NCBI GenBank assembly: GCA_038239345.1 | Contig: JBBSEX010000001.1 | Location: 525,024-589,023 of the forward strand | Origin: JBBSEX01 sp038239345 | GTDB lineage: Bacteria > Acidobacteriota > Terriglobia > Bryobacterales > Bryobacteraceae | Direction of reading: 5' to 3' | DNA length: 64,000 nucleotides | In this document: one piece after another, positions 24,403 through 33,418 of the stretch | Position numbering within the stretch: position 1 is the stretch's first letter | Layout of the letters: the number at the start of each line of letters is the position of its first letter | Notes under the pieces: generated by a model | Seen by the model: only the letters and a program-made list of their open reading frames with translations | What the model was told of the DNA's origin: nothing | The model's database searches: none | Made by a program: the position numbers and the translations under genes

Positions 24403-25798
24403 CACCCAAACCGCCGAAGTTCGTAGCGAAGTCAACCCGCCGTTAGTGCTGGGCAATATGTCCTATCACGACGTGACCGAGAAGGTTGCCGGTATCGTTG
24501 AGGGCAATACGCCGCGCAATTGGTATATCGCCGTTTCGATCACCAGCCTGATCACGCTGATGCTGGGCTTGATGCTGGCCTACCTGGTGTATAAGGGCAT
24601 CGGGGCGTGGGGCAACAATAGCCCTGTATTTTGGGCCTGGGATATCACGAACTTCGTATTCTGGATCGGTATCGGCCATGCCGGCACTTTGATCTCGGCG
24701 ATTCTTTTCCTGTTTCGCCAGAAGTGGCGTACGTCCATCAACCGCGCCGCCGAAGCGATGACACTGTTCGCTGTCGCCTGCGCTGGAATTTTCCCGCTAT
24801 TTCATACTGGCCGCCCGTGGCGCGCTTACTGGCTATTCCCGATTCCGAATACGGATCTGCACATGTGGCAGAATTTTCGCAGTCCGCTGATCTGGGACGT
24901 CTTCGCCGTTAGTACTTACGCCACCGTTTCGGCGCTCTTCTGGTTCGTCGGTCTGGTTCCCGATCTAGCTACGATTCGCGACCGCGCCACCACGAGAGTC
25001 CGCCAATGGATTTTCGGCACCCTGGCGCTGGGCTGGCGGGGTTCAGCCCGTCACTGGCGGAATTATGAGATGGCGTATCTGATCCTGGCCGGCCTTTCGA
25101 CGCCCCTGGTGCTCTCCGTTCATACCATCGTCAGCTTCGACTTTGCGACCTCGATTATCCCCGGCTGGCATACGACGATTTTCCCGCCGTACTTTGTCGC
25201 CGGCGCGATCTTTTCGGGCTTCGCCATGGTGATGACGCTGCTTATCATTTGCCGCTGGGCGCTGGGACTGGAAAATCTGATTACGAAGAAGCATCTGGAC
25301 AATATGTGCAAAATCATGTTGGCCACCGGCACCATCGTTGGCTACGCCTACGCCACCGAGTTCTTTATCGCCTGGTATAGCGGCAACATGTATGAGCGCT
25401 TCGTCTTCCTCAACCGGGCCTTTGGACCCTTCGCCTGGGCCTACTGGACGATGGTTTCGTGCAACGTGATCTCGCCGCAGTTTTTCTGGTTCAAGAGCCT
25501 GCGGCACAACATTCCGTTCATGTTCGTCATTTCCATCGTGATCAATATCGGGATGTGGTTTGAACGCTTCGTGATTATCGCTACATCGCTGCATCGCGAT
25601 TATCTGCCTTCCTCGTGGGGCTACTTTCATCCGACGATCGTCGATATTCTGACCTTTACCGGAACGTTCGGCTTGTTTCTCACTTTGTTTCTGCTGTTCA
25701 TCCGGGTGTTACCAATGATTGCCGTCTCGGAAATCAAGGGCGTCATCGCGGCACAGCAACATCAGCACTCCGAAGCGCTGGTGAAGGAGGCCAAATGA
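24395..25798 (+). CDS. actC: Alternative complex III subunit C, NrfD-like integral membrane quinol-binding subunit (ActC)
   Basis: About 467 residues, largely hydrophobic, with around ten membrane helices expected for NrfD/PsrC family proteins. The conserved segment GHAGTLISAILFLFRQ with PWRAYWLFPIPN and the later FIAWYSGN are typical of ActC. It takes quinol from the membrane and, with ActF, frames the proposed proton path. The ATG at 24395 overlaps the end of actB by eight bases. The stop overlaps actD by four bases (ATGA at 25795). Codon use and composition match the neighbours. Confidence 0.93.
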   Translation: MADTQTAEVRSEVNPPLVLGNMSYHDVTEKVAGIVEGNTPRNWYIAVSITSLITLMLGLMLAYLVYKGIGAWGNNSPVFWAWDITNFVFWIGIGHAGTLISAILFLFRQKWRTSINRAAEAMTLFAVACAGIFPLFHTGRPWRAYWLFPIPNTDLHMWQNFRSPLIWDVFAVSTYATVSALFWFVGLVPDLATIRDRATTRVRQWIFGTLALGWRGSARHWRNYEMAYLILAGLSTPLVLSVHTIVSFDFATSIIPGWHTTIFPPYFVAGAIFSGFAMVMTLLIICRWALGLENLITKKHLDNMCKIMLATGTIVGYAYATEFFIAWYSGNMYERFVFLNRAFGPFAWAYWTMVSCNVISPQFFWFKSLRHNIPFMFVISIVINIGMWFERFVIIATSLHRDYLPSSWGYFHPTIVDILTFTGTFGLFLTLFLLFIRVLPMIAVSEIKGVIAAQQHQHSEALVKEAK

Positions 25799-26355
25799 GC
25801 GTTCTTACTTCGCCCAACGTCGTCGAAACAAAGATTCACGCCGTAGTGGGCGAATTCAGCGATGAGCGGGAATTGGTGAAAGCGGGAAGGAAAGCTCGTG
25901 CCGAGGGCTACACGAAAATCGAGGCCTACTCGCCGTTCCCTGTGCATGGAATCGACGAAGCGATCGGCGTTCCGCGCTCTATTTTAGGCTACATCGTGCT
26001 TCCTATTGGACTGACCGGCACGGCCTCGGCACTGTTTCTTATCTGGTGGACGGGCGCTGTCGATTATCCCCTGGTTATCGGCGGCAAGCCGCTTTTCGAT
26101 ATTACTTTTTCCATTCCCGTCACCTTCGAGTTGACGATTTTATTTTCCGCGTTCGCCGCCGTGCTGGGGATGTTCGCCTTGAACGGATTGCCCCGCCTCT
26201 ATCATTCCGTTTTTAACTATTCGAAATTTGCCGGCGCTACGGATGACAAATTTCTGCTTTCCCTGGAAGCCACCGATCCGCTGTTTGAAGTCGACGCGAC
26301 TTCCAAGTTTCTGCGCGGCGCGGGGGCGACAGCGGTGGAAGTGGTGGAGGAATAA
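25795..26355 (+). CDS. actD: Alternative complex III subunit D (ActD, DUF3341)
   Basis: 186 residues. A soluble N-terminal part (about 1-58) is followed by two membrane helices (about 60-82 and 103-128) and a C-terminal tail ending in acidic residues. The segment YSPFPVHGIDEAIG is the DUF3341/ActD signature. In known structures ActD is a small peripheral-membrane subunit that packs on ActC. The start is the ATG overlapping the actC stop. The stop shares one base with the actE ATG (TAATG), and GGTGGAGG provides the actE ribosome binding site inside this gene. Confidence 0.92.
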   Translation: MSVLTSPNVVETKIHAVVGEFSDERELVKAGRKARAEGYTKIEAYSPFPVHGIDEAIGVPRSILGYIVLPIGLTGTASALFLIWWTGAVDYPLVIGGKPLFDITFSIPVTFELTILFSAFAAVLGMFALNGLPRLYHSVFNYSKFAGATDDKFLLSLEATDPLFEVDATSKFLRGAGATAVEVVEE

Positions 26356-27050
26356 TGGAGCGCAACCGCGGACCGCAGTGGAATGCCGGGAAGCAATGGA
26401 AGGTGGAACGCTGTTGGATCGCCGGCTATTGTCTGCTGCCACTGGCGTTTGTTATATTTTCGGCGCTTGCCTTATCAGGTTGCAGCGGACCGCAGCGCAC
26501 CCCTCCCATGGAGGTCTGGCCCGATATGAAGAAGCAAGGCAAATATCTCGCCCAGACCGAAGGACCTCGCATCGGAGCCGACGAGCAGGAGCTGTTCAAC
26601 GATGGCCGCTCCAATCGCGCGCCCGTCGCCGGTACGATCGCCCACGGACATTTGCGTGACGATTCCACATTCAACACCGGCATGGAAGGGGGAATGTTCA
26701 TCGGTCAGAATCCCATTCCGCTGGACGCAGCGCTGCTGCAACAAGGGCAAGCGAAATTCAATACCTACTGTTCGCCGTGTCATGACCGGACCGGCGGCGG
26801 CCAGGGAATTGTTCCGATCAAAGCGCCCACCTGGCAGCCTTCGAATCTGGTGGAAGAGCGTGTGCGAGCCTTTAACGACGGGGAAATCTTCAACGTGATT
26901 ACCCATGGCCGGCGCTCCATGCCGTCCTATCGCTTTCAGATCACCGAACGCGATCGGTGGGCGATTGTCGCTTATGTCCGGGCCTTACAACGGGCCGCCA
27001 GCGGGACCGTGAATGACGTGCCCCAGGAATTGAAAGCCCAACTGAGATAA
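26355..27050 (+). CDS. actE: Alternative complex III subunit E, monoheme cytochrome c lipoprotein (ActE)
   Basis: 231 residues. An export signal with lipobox (LALSGC, about residues 38-43) precedes one CxxCH heme site, CSPCHDRTG (about 137-145), and the axial Met is probably in GRRSMPSYRFQ. ActE is the monoheme cytochrome of ACIII that hands electrons to the oxidase or a soluble cytochrome. The N-terminus is unusually long and basic (about 22 residues) before the signal. An internal ATG at 26389 is not in frame with anything useful, so I keep 26355. Four bases separate it from actF. Confidence 0.92.
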   Translation: MERNRGPQWNAGKQWKVERCWIAGYCLLPLAFVIFSALALSGCSGPQRTPPMEVWPDMKKQGKYLAQTEGPRIGADEQELFNDGRSNRAPVAGTIAHGHLRDDSTFNTGMEGGMFIGQNPIPLDAALLQQGQAKFNTYCSPCHDRTGGGQGIVPIKAPTWQPSNLVEERVRAFNDGEIFNVITHGRRSMPSYRFQITERDRWAIVAYVRALQRAASGTVNDVPQELKAQLR

Positions 27051-27053
27051 AGC

Positions 27054-28253
27054 ATGGACCATCCAACCACTATCCGCGACAGCTACTATCTTGAGCCCGC
27101 CCAATGGGCCCGCGGGCGCAATGCGTTCACGTTTCTGGCTCTTGTCGCCTCCATCGCCTGCTTGTTCGGCTTCTTTCAGGACCCGGCGCAGTTTTACCGC
27201 TCTTATCTGGTCGGGTTCGTTTTCTGCGTGACCATTGGACTGGGCGCGATGTTTTTCGTGATGGTGCAATACCTAACGGGCTCAGCGTGGAGCGTCACCG
27301 TCCGGCGCTTCATGGAAAACATCATGATGACGCTGCCGGTGGGAGCGTTGTTATTCATCCCGGTGGCTTTCGGCTTGCCGTATCTGTATTCCTGGATGGA
27401 CCGGGCGATGGTGATGAAAGACCCGGTGCTGGTTGGCAAAGCTGGTTTCTTAAGCCAGGAATGGTTCATCATCCGGGCCGTCATCTACTTTGTGATATGG
27501 AGTTTTTTCGCCATCGGAATCTACCGCCAGTCGACTAAGCAGGATCGGGAACATTCCATCCAGCAGATGCATGTCGCCTCGCGATTCTCCGCTCCGGGAT
27601 TGCTGCTGGTGTTCCTGACGGGCACTTTGGCTTCGTTCGATTGGCTGATGTCGCTTGACCCGCGCTGGTATTCCACCATCTTCGGAATTTACACGCTGGC
27701 CGGCGGCGCCGTCGCTTTCATGGCCACAACGACGCTGATCGCGCTGGGATTCCGCAAGTTTGGAATGCTCAAGAATTCCATCACCGAGGAGCATTATCAC
27801 GATCTCGGCAAGTGGATGTTCGCCTTGACGGTGTTCTGGGCCTACATCGCTTTTTCACAATATCTGCTGATCTGGTATGCCAACATCCCGGAAGAGACCA
27901 TCTGGTACCGCCATCGCTTTGAGGGATCGTGGATCTTTGTGAGTTTCCTGGTGCTTTTTGGAAGGTTCATTATTCCCTTCGCGGTTCTGTTGTCGCGCGG
28001 CGCGAAGCGCAACTACATGATCCTCGGGGGGATCTCCATCTGGATTCTATTTATGCATTTCGTCGACCTGTATTGGTTGATCATGCCGAACTTCTTTAAG
28101 TCCGGGGTAGCGCTGCATTGGCTGGATTTCGCTTGCCTGGCGGCGGTGATCAGTGTTTTTGCCCTGGCTTTCTGGTTCCGCCTGCGACGCAATGCCCTGG
28201 TTACCGTCGGCGATATGCGCTTTGAACAGGGACTGCACTTCGAGAACATTTAA
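27054..28253 (+). CDS. actF: Alternative complex III subunit F, integral membrane protein (ActF)
   Basis: 399 residues, almost entirely membrane helices (about ten), a second NrfD-like subunit that pairs with ActC. Family-typical stretches include YLTGSAWSVTVRR, SFDWLMSLDPRWYSTIFG and FSQYLLIWYANIPEET. It probably lacks a quinone site and is proposed to help proton translocation. It begins four bases after actE and is followed after 16 bp by a small single-helix protein gene, so the transcript appears to continue. Confidence 0.93.
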   Translation: MDHPTTIRDSYYLEPAQWARGRNAFTFLALVASIACLFGFFQDPAQFYRSYLVGFVFCVTIGLGAMFFVMVQYLTGSAWSVTVRRFMENIMMTLPVGALLFIPVAFGLPYLYSWMDRAMVMKDPVLVGKAGFLSQEWFIIRAVIYFVIWSFFAIGIYRQSTKQDREHSIQQMHVASRFSAPGLLLVFLTGTLASFDWLMSLDPRWYSTIFGIYTLAGGAVAFMATTTLIALGFRKFGMLKNSITEEHYHDLGKWMFALTVFWAYIAFSQYLLIWYANIPEETIWYRHRFEGSWIFVSFLVLFGRFIIPFAVLLSRGAKRNYMILGGISIWILFMHFVDLYWLIMPNFFKSGVALHWLDFACLAAVISVFALAFWFRLRRNALVTVGDMRFEQGLHFENI

Positions 28254-28269
28254 GTAAGGATCTAACACC

Positions 28270-28692
28270 GTGAGCGAACAGGAATTCACACCACCGACAG
28301 ACGTCAGCGCGGGCTACGACACGGCCGAACCAAAGGCCAAATTGATCGCGATCTTCGGCGTGGCGGCGATCATTTTTCTGGTCCTGGTGCTGGTCAGCGT
28401 CCAGTCGTATTACGACTATGCTCACGATGAGCTGGTCTATCAGGAAGTTTTAAAGCCCATTGGACCGGATTTGCAGGGTTTGCACGCCAGGGAAGATGCG
28501 CTGCTGGGGGCGTACAAGTTTGCCGACCGCGAAAAAGGGGTGGTGCGATTGCCGATTGCCCGGGCGATGGAGTTGGTAGCCAAGGATTCGGCCGACGGCA
28601 AGCCGCAGTATCCGACGAAGCCCTATGTTCCGAAGCCCGATACTCCGGCCGCCGGAGCGACGGCTGTACCCGCGGCAGCAGTCAAGAAATGA
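28270..28692 (+). CDS. Hypothetical single-helix membrane protein between actF and sco
   Basis: 140 residues starting at GTG with TAAGGA upstream. One membrane helix (about 24-46) separates a short N-terminus from an outside domain of about 95 residues, ending in an Ala/Pro-rich tail. I recognise no catalytic motif and no heme site. The conserved-looking core is RLPIARAMELVAKD. Its fixed place inside the ACIII-oxidase operon suggests an accessory or assembly subunit comparable in position to small extra subunits (ActG/ActH) described for some ACIII complexes; homology to those was not established. The sco start overlaps its stop by four bases. Confidence 0.75.
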   Translation: MSEQEFTPPTDVSAGYDTAEPKAKLIAIFGVAAIIFLVLVLVSVQSYYDYAHDELVYQEVLKPIGPDLQGLHAREDALLGAYKFADREKGVVRLPIARAMELVAKDSADGKPQYPTKPYVPKPDTPAAGATAVPAAAVKK

Positions 28693-29519
28693 GCTTTCTA
28701 CAAACAACCCGGCGCGGTCTCGTTCTGCTCTCGATGGCCGTCCTCTCGTGTGTTGTTCCGGCCTTCGCCGATACAACGCGACCCCCTATGCTCGAAGGCA
28801 TCGGTGTGGATGAGAAAATCGGGCGCAATATCGATTTGAGCCTCACGTTTGTCGCCGAAAACGGATATCCGGTGGCCCTTCGCGATTATTTCAAGAAGGA
28901 CAAGCCGGTGATTCTCGATCTGGTTTATTACCGCTGTCCGATGCTGTGCAATTTGGTTTTGAATGGGCAGACCAATGTCCTCCGCGATATCCCCTGGACG
29001 CCGGGCAACGAATACGAAGTGGTTACCATCAGCATCGATCCGACGGAAAATTTCGACCTGGCCAAAGGGAAGCGCGGTTTGCAGTTAGCCAGTTTTGGCC
29101 GCGAGGCTCCGGGGTGGCACTTCCTGGCCGACAAGGATGGCAACGTCAAGCGCCTGGCCGAACAGGTGGGCTTTCATTATCGTTATGACGAGTCGATTGG
29201 GCAGTACGCGCACCAGGCGGCGATCATGATTCTGACGCCCGAGGGTAAGGTCTCGCGCTATCTCTACGGCGTCAAATTCCCCACGCGGAATATCCGCTTG
29301 GCCCTTACCGAAGCAGCCGCTGGAAAGGGAAAGTTCAGCATTGACCGCGTCCTGCTGTTCTGCTATCGGTATGACCCTAAATCGCATTCCTATGGGCTGT
29401 TCGCCGCCAATTTCATGCGGCTTGGCGGAGCGCTGACAGTATTGATTTTCGGAATAATACTTTGGCGCTTGTGGCGGCAGGACAGAATCCATCAACAGAG
29501 GTTGGTATCCGCAAAATGA
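28689..29519 (+). CDS. SCO1/SenC family copper chaperone
   Basis: 276 residues. After a signal peptide (about 1-27) comes a thioredoxin-like domain with the copper-binding CPMLCNLVLNG (C-x3-C, about residues 85-95) and the distal His in YAHQAAIMIL. A C-terminal membrane helix (about 243-262) anchors it. SCO proteins insert copper into the CuA site of oxidase subunit II, encoded immediately downstream. The gene overlaps its upstream neighbour (28689-28692) and coxB (29516-29519) by four bases each, so its expression is coupled to the oxidase. Confidence 0.93.
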   Translation: MSFLQTTRRGLVLLSMAVLSCVVPAFADTTRPPMLEGIGVDEKIGRNIDLSLTFVAENGYPVALRDYFKKDKPVILDLVYYRCPMLCNLVLNGQTNVLRDIPWTPGNEYEVVTISIDPTENFDLAKGKRGLQLASFGREAPGWHFLADKDGNVKRLAEQVGFHYRYDESIGQYAHQAAIMILTPEGKVSRYLYGVKFPTRNIRLALTEAAAGKGKFSIDRVLLFCYRYDPKSHSYGLFAANFMRLGGALTVLIFGIILWRLWRQDRIHQQRLVSAK

Positions 29520-30487
29520 ACTGGCTTCGCGATTACATGCTTCCCGTACAAGGCTCCGTCTACGCCGGCAAGGTGGACGATCTGTACATGTTTTTGATCT
29601 GGTTGAGTGCCTTCTTTTTCTTTCTTGTGGCCGGAATTATCGCTTGGTGCGTGATCAATTATCGCCGCCGTCCGGGGCGCAAGTCCGCTCATATCACCGA
29701 TCATTTGGGTCTGGAACTCACCTGGAGTATCGTGCCCTTGATCTTGGTAACGGGCGTTTTCTTCTGGGGTGTTTCCGGTTACATGGAAGCCTCCGTCGCA
29801 CCGGGCGATGCGCTAGAAATCACAGTGACGGCGCGAAAATGGAACTGGGCGTTTGAATACCCCGATGGCTCGCGGACCGCAAGTGAAATTCACGTTCCGG
29901 TGGGAAAGCCGGTAAAGTTCCTGCTGATGTCGGAAGACGTACTGCACGACTTCTTTGTCCCGGCAATGCGCGTCAAGCATGACGTTTTACCCAACCGCTA
30001 CACCGAAGTCTGGTTCACTCCCAGCATAAAAAGTCCCATCGGGGCCGACGGCAAAGCGGTGCCGTTCCTGATCACCTGCGCCGAATATTGCGGCAAGGGC
30101 CACTCCGATATGCAAGCGAAATTGTTTGTCGACGATGATGTGACGTACAAAAAATGGGTAGAAGAGGGCGGCGACGAGTGGAAGTCGATGACACCGGCGG
30201 CGTTCGGCAAACTGCTCTGGGAAAGCAAAGGCTGCGCGACGTGTCATTCCATCGATGGTTCGCCGGTTGCCGGCGGCGGTCCCAGCTGGAAAGGAATCTA
30301 TTCCACGATGCAACCGATGAGCGACGGCAAGGCTTTCATGGCGGATGAGAATTACATTCGCGAGTCGATCATGGTGCCGGGCGCGAAAATTGTAAAGGGC
30401 TACGACAACATCATGCCGTCGTTCCAGGGCCTGTTGCGCGACCGCGAAGTGAATGCCCTGATTGCTTTCATGAAGACTTTAAAATAG
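29516..30487 (+). CDS. coxB: Cytochrome c oxidase subunit II fused to cytochrome c (caa3 type)
   Basis: 323 residues. Two membrane helices (about 18-43 and 62-84) precede the CuA domain with DVLHDFFVPAM (first His ligand) and CAEYCGKGHSDM (two Cys, His, Met ligands). A C-terminal cytochrome c domain (about 228-320) carries CATCHSIDG and a late IMPSFQG with the axial Met. This fusion defines caa3 oxidases and lets ACIII donate electrons without a separate carrier. The ATG at 29516 overlaps the sco stop; an in-frame start at 29462 would only extend into sco. Confidence 0.95.
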   Translation: MNWLRDYMLPVQGSVYAGKVDDLYMFLIWLSAFFFFLVAGIIAWCVINYRRRPGRKSAHITDHLGLELTWSIVPLILVTGVFFWGVSGYMEASVAPGDALEITVTARKWNWAFEYPDGSRTASEIHVPVGKPVKFLLMSEDVLHDFFVPAMRVKHDVLPNRYTEVWFTPSIKSPIGADGKAVPFLITCAEYCGKGHSDMQAKLFVDDDVTYKKWVEEGGDEWKSMTPAAFGKLLWESKGCATCHSIDGSPVAGGGPSWKGIYSTMQPMSDGKAFMADENYIRESIMVPGAKIVKGYDNIMPSFQGLLRDREVNALIAFMKTLK

Positions 30488-30542
30488 CGCAGGCTATCAG
30501 TAGTAAGACGTGGCGGGTATTGGAATTTAAGGATATTAGATT

Positions 30543-32177
30543 ATGGCAGACGTCATCACAACTCCGGTTTCGGTCGGGACGCCGGCGAGTCGCAAGAACT
30601 ATCTGAACGCGGAGAAAGGCATCTGGTCGTGGCTCACCACCGTCGATCATAAACGGATCGGCATCATGTACCTGTGCTGCATCCTGACAGCGTTTCTCCT
30701 TGGTGGTGTTTTTGCGCTCCTGATCCGGCTTTCCCTGCTCCATTCCGACCACACGGTATTCGGCAAAAGCGCGATGCTTACGGCGGATCAGTACAACAAA
30801 GTATTTACCCTGCACGGCGCGGTGATGGTGTTTCTCTTTATCATCCCCTCGGTGCCGGCGGCCTTGGGAAACTTTGTACTTCCCTTAATGTTAGGGGCGA
30901 AAGACGTGGCCTTTCCGCGCTTGAATCTGGCCAGTTGGTACATCTATATGATTGGCGCTACGTTCACGCTGATCGCCATGGTTACGGGCGGCGTCGATAC
31001 CGGCTGGACCTTCTATACGCCCTACAGCACCACGACCAACACGAGCGTGATTTCGATGACCTTCGGAGTGTTCGTCCTGGGCTTTTCGTCGATCCTCACC
31101 GGCATCAACTTCATCGCTACCGTTCATAAATTGCGAGCTCCCGGCATGGGGTGGTTCCAGATGCCACTGTTTATCTGGGGCATGTATTCCACCGCCCTGA
31201 TCCAGGTTTTGGCAACCCCTGTGCTCGCGATCACGCTGCTGCTGTTGATCATGGAACGGGCCTTCGGGATCGGCATCTTCGACTCGAAAATGGGCGGTGA
31301 CCCGGTGCTCTTTCAGCATTTTTTCTGGTTCTATTCGCATCCCGCCGTGTACATCATGATTCTGCCCGGCATGGCGATTATCAGCGAGATCATTCCCACC
31401 TTCTCGCAGAAGACGATCTTCGGCTATCGATCCATCGCCTTCTCAAGCGTAGCCATCGCCCTGATCGGGTTCCTGGTCTGGGGTCATCACATGTTCGTCG
31501 CCGGCCAGAGCCAGCTTGCGACGGTGATTTTCTCGGCATTAACCTTCCTTGTGGCGATCCCGTCGGGTATCAAAGTATTTAACTGGCTGGCTACTATGTG
31601 GCGCGGATCGATTTCGCTGGAAACACCGATGCTTTATGCGATTTCGTTCCTGCTCTTGTTCGCCATCGGCGGCCTTACCGGCATCTTCCTCGGCGCGCTT
31701 TCCGTCGATGTCCATCTCACCGACACCTATTTCGTGGTGGCTCACTTTCATTACGTCATGATGGGCGGCACGGTAATCGCTTTCCTGGGCGGCCTGCATT
31801 ACTGGTGGCCGAAAATGACGGGGCGGATGTACAACGAGACGCTGGGCCGCATCGCTTGTACGCTGGTTTTCATCGGCTTCAACGTAACGTTTTTCACGCA
31901 ATTCCTATTGGGCAGCCGCGGTATGCCGCGACGCTACTATAACTATCTGGATCAATTCCAGCCGCTGCACGCATTTTCCACTTACGGATCGTGGGTTCTT
32001 GGCGCGGGCTTATTCCTGACGCTTGGCTATCTGTTAGCCTCGCTCCGGAAGCCGATGGATGCCCCGGATAATCCCTGGCACGGGCGTACGCTCGAATGGC
32101 AGACGCAGTCTCCGCCCATCGCTCAGAACTTCGAACATGACATCGTACTCGAACACGGCCCGTACGACTATCGCTAA
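30543..32177 (+). CDS. coxA: Cytochrome c oxidase subunit I (A2-type haem-copper oxidase)
   Basis: 544 residues with about twelve membrane helices. Haem and CuB ligands are in FTLHGAVMVF, FYSHPAVYIM, WGHHMFVAGQ and VVAHFHYVMMGG. The helix VI motif is YSHPAVY: the Glu used by A1-type oxidases in the D-channel (HPEVY) is Ala, and the adjacent Tyr-Ser pair is present. That is the known A2-type signature, as in Thermus and Rhodothermus caa3 enzymes. It reduces oxygen to water while pumping protons. It follows coxB by 55 bp with AAGGATATTAGATT before the ATG. Confidence 0.95.
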   Translation: MADVITTPVSVGTPASRKNYLNAEKGIWSWLTTVDHKRIGIMYLCCILTAFLLGGVFALLIRLSLLHSDHTVFGKSAMLTADQYNKVFTLHGAVMVFLFIIPSVPAALGNFVLPLMLGAKDVAFPRLNLASWYIYMIGATFTLIAMVTGGVDTGWTFYTPYSTTTNTSVISMTFGVFVLGFSSILTGINFIATVHKLRAPGMGWFQMPLFIWGMYSTALIQVLATPVLAITLLLLIMERAFGIGIFDSKMGGDPVLFQHFFWFYSHPAVYIMILPGMAIISEIIPTFSQKTIFGYRSIAFSSVAIALIGFLVWGHHMFVAGQSQLATVIFSALTFLVAIPSGIKVFNWLATMWRGSISLETPMLYAISFLLLFAIGGLTGIFLGALSVDVHLTDTYFVVAHFHYVMMGGTVIAFLGGLHYWWPKMTGRMYNETLGRIACTLVFIGFNVTFFTQFLLGSRGMPRRYYNYLDQFQPLHAFSTYGSWVLGAGLFLTLGYLLASLRKPMDAPDNPWHGRTLEWQTQSPPIAQNFEHDIVLEHGPYDYR

Positions 32178-32200
32178 AATTATAGAGGCGCCCCGCACAT

Positions 32201-32872
32201 ATGAGCACAACCGCGATTGACATCACCGACCATGAGCACGGGCATAACGACCCGGCCCTGCTGCATCATTTCCACACCAGGGAACAGCAGTTCGATGCCA
32301 GCAAGCTCGGCATGTGGCTGTTTCTGGCAACCGAAATTCTCATGTTCGGCGGGCTCTTCGTCGGCTTTGGTCTGACGCAGATCGCATATCCTGAGGCGTT
32401 TCTGCAGGCTCATCATCATCTGGATAAATCGCTCGGATTTCTAAATACCGTAGTGCTGCTGGTTTCCAGTTTCACCATGGTCATGGCCGTGCACTCGGCC
32501 AAGACCAATAAGCAAAAAGCGCTGGTTATCAATCTGCTATTAACCATCGGCTGTGCCTGCGTCTTCCTCGTCGTCAAGTATTTCGAATACGCGCACAAAT
32601 TTCACGAGGGCCTTCTGCCAGGCAAGTTCTTTACTTATCCCGAAGGGCTGCGCGAACAGTTTCATTTTTTCAGCTTCTACTTTATGATGACCGGCCTGCA
32701 CGGCATCCATATCCTGGTTGGAATCGGCGTGCTCACCTGGTTGACCCTCAAAGCCCGGCGGGGCGCCTATTCCAGTGCCTACTACACGCAGGTCGATCTC
32801 GTCGGCCTTTACTGGCATCTGGTCGATCTGGTTTGGATTTATCTGTTTCCGTTGCTATATCTCATCAGCTAA
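32201..32872 (+). CDS. coxC: Cytochrome c oxidase subunit III
   Basis: 223 residues, about five membrane helices, shorter than the seven-helix mitochondrial type and normal for bacterial caa3 oxidases. Recognisable segments are KLGMWLFLATEILMFGGLF, FYFMMTGLHGIHILVGIG (with the conserved His pair) and YWHLVDLVWIYLFPLLYL at the C-terminus. It stabilises proton uptake and oxygen entry around subunit I. It lies 23 bp after coxA and 12 bp before the subunit IV gene. Confidence 0.95.
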   Translation: MSTTAIDITDHEHGHNDPALLHHFHTREQQFDASKLGMWLFLATEILMFGGLFVGFGLTQIAYPEAFLQAHHHLDKSLGFLNTVVLLVSSFTMVMAVHSAKTNKQKALVINLLLTIGCACVFLVVKYFEYAHKFHEGLLPGKFFTYPEGLREQFHFFSFYFMMTGLHGIHILVGIGVLTWLTLKARRGAYSSAYYTQVDLVGLYWHLVDLVWIYLFPLLYLIS

Positions 32873-32884
32873 GGCAAACTTCGA

Positions 32885-33331
32885 ATGAGCACCGAACATA
32901 CAGGCATCGTTACTCCCGCAAACATCACTTCCGCGAACATCACTTCCGCCAACATTGGGCACGCCCATCCCGAACATCCGGAAACGAGCGTCAAGACCTA
33001 CGCCGCCGTACTGGCTGGACTCTTACTTCTAACGTTCATCACTGTCGGCGCATCCTATATCAACTTTGGATCGGGCACGGTCAACATCGTGATCGCGCTC
33101 GGCATCGCTACCGTCAAAGCTACGCTCGTCGCTCTCTTTTTCATGCACTTGATTCACGACAAGCCAATCAACGCCGTGGTCATTTCCGCGGGCTTCGTTT
33201 TCCTGGGACTGCTGCTGCTTTTCACTCTTACCGACGTTAAGAGCCGGATTGTATACAAAGCTCCTCCGATAGAGAAAGCCGCTCCCGCCTCCGCCACTAC
33301 GGGCATGCCTGCCGACGCCGCCCACCACTAG
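32885..33331 (+). CDS. coxD: Cytochrome c oxidase subunit IV (caa3 type)
   Basis: 148 residues with three membrane helices (about 40-58, 67-88 and 97-116), and the family motif VKATLVALFFMHLIHDK. The soluble N-terminus contains a repeated pentapeptide (NITSA twice, then NIG), encoded by a 15-bp tandem repeat, and a His-rich HAHPEHPE. The C-terminal tail is Ala/Pro-rich. It is the last gene of the respiratory operon; the following S41-like gene is 87 bp away with no evident terminator between them. Confidence 0.92.
   Translation: MSTEHTGIVTPANITSANITSANIGHAHPEHPETSVKTYAAVLAGLLLLTFITVGASYINFGSGTVNIVIALGIATVKATLVALFFMHLIHDKPINAVVISAGFVFLGLLLLFTLTDVKSRIVYKAPPIEKAAPASATTGMPADAAHH
32921..32956. 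repeat. 15-bp tandem repeat within coxD
   Basis: Two near-identical 15-bp units (32921-32935 and 32936-32950, differing only in the last base) and a partial third unit (AACATT at 32951) encode NITSA-NITSA-NI near the N-terminus of coxD. The frame is kept, so copy-number change would alter only the loop length. Confidence 0.8.
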
Positions 33332-33418
33332 GATTTTGCGTACTCGCCGCCGATCTTTCCGCCGTCCAACGTTTACAGACGTGCGTTACAATGCAAATAG
33401 CGAGGTCCTGCTGGCCGT

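Noticed and set aside
32921..32956. Direct repeats as part of a CRISPR or attachment site.
   Set aside because: Units are adjacent, 15 bp, in frame and without spacers.
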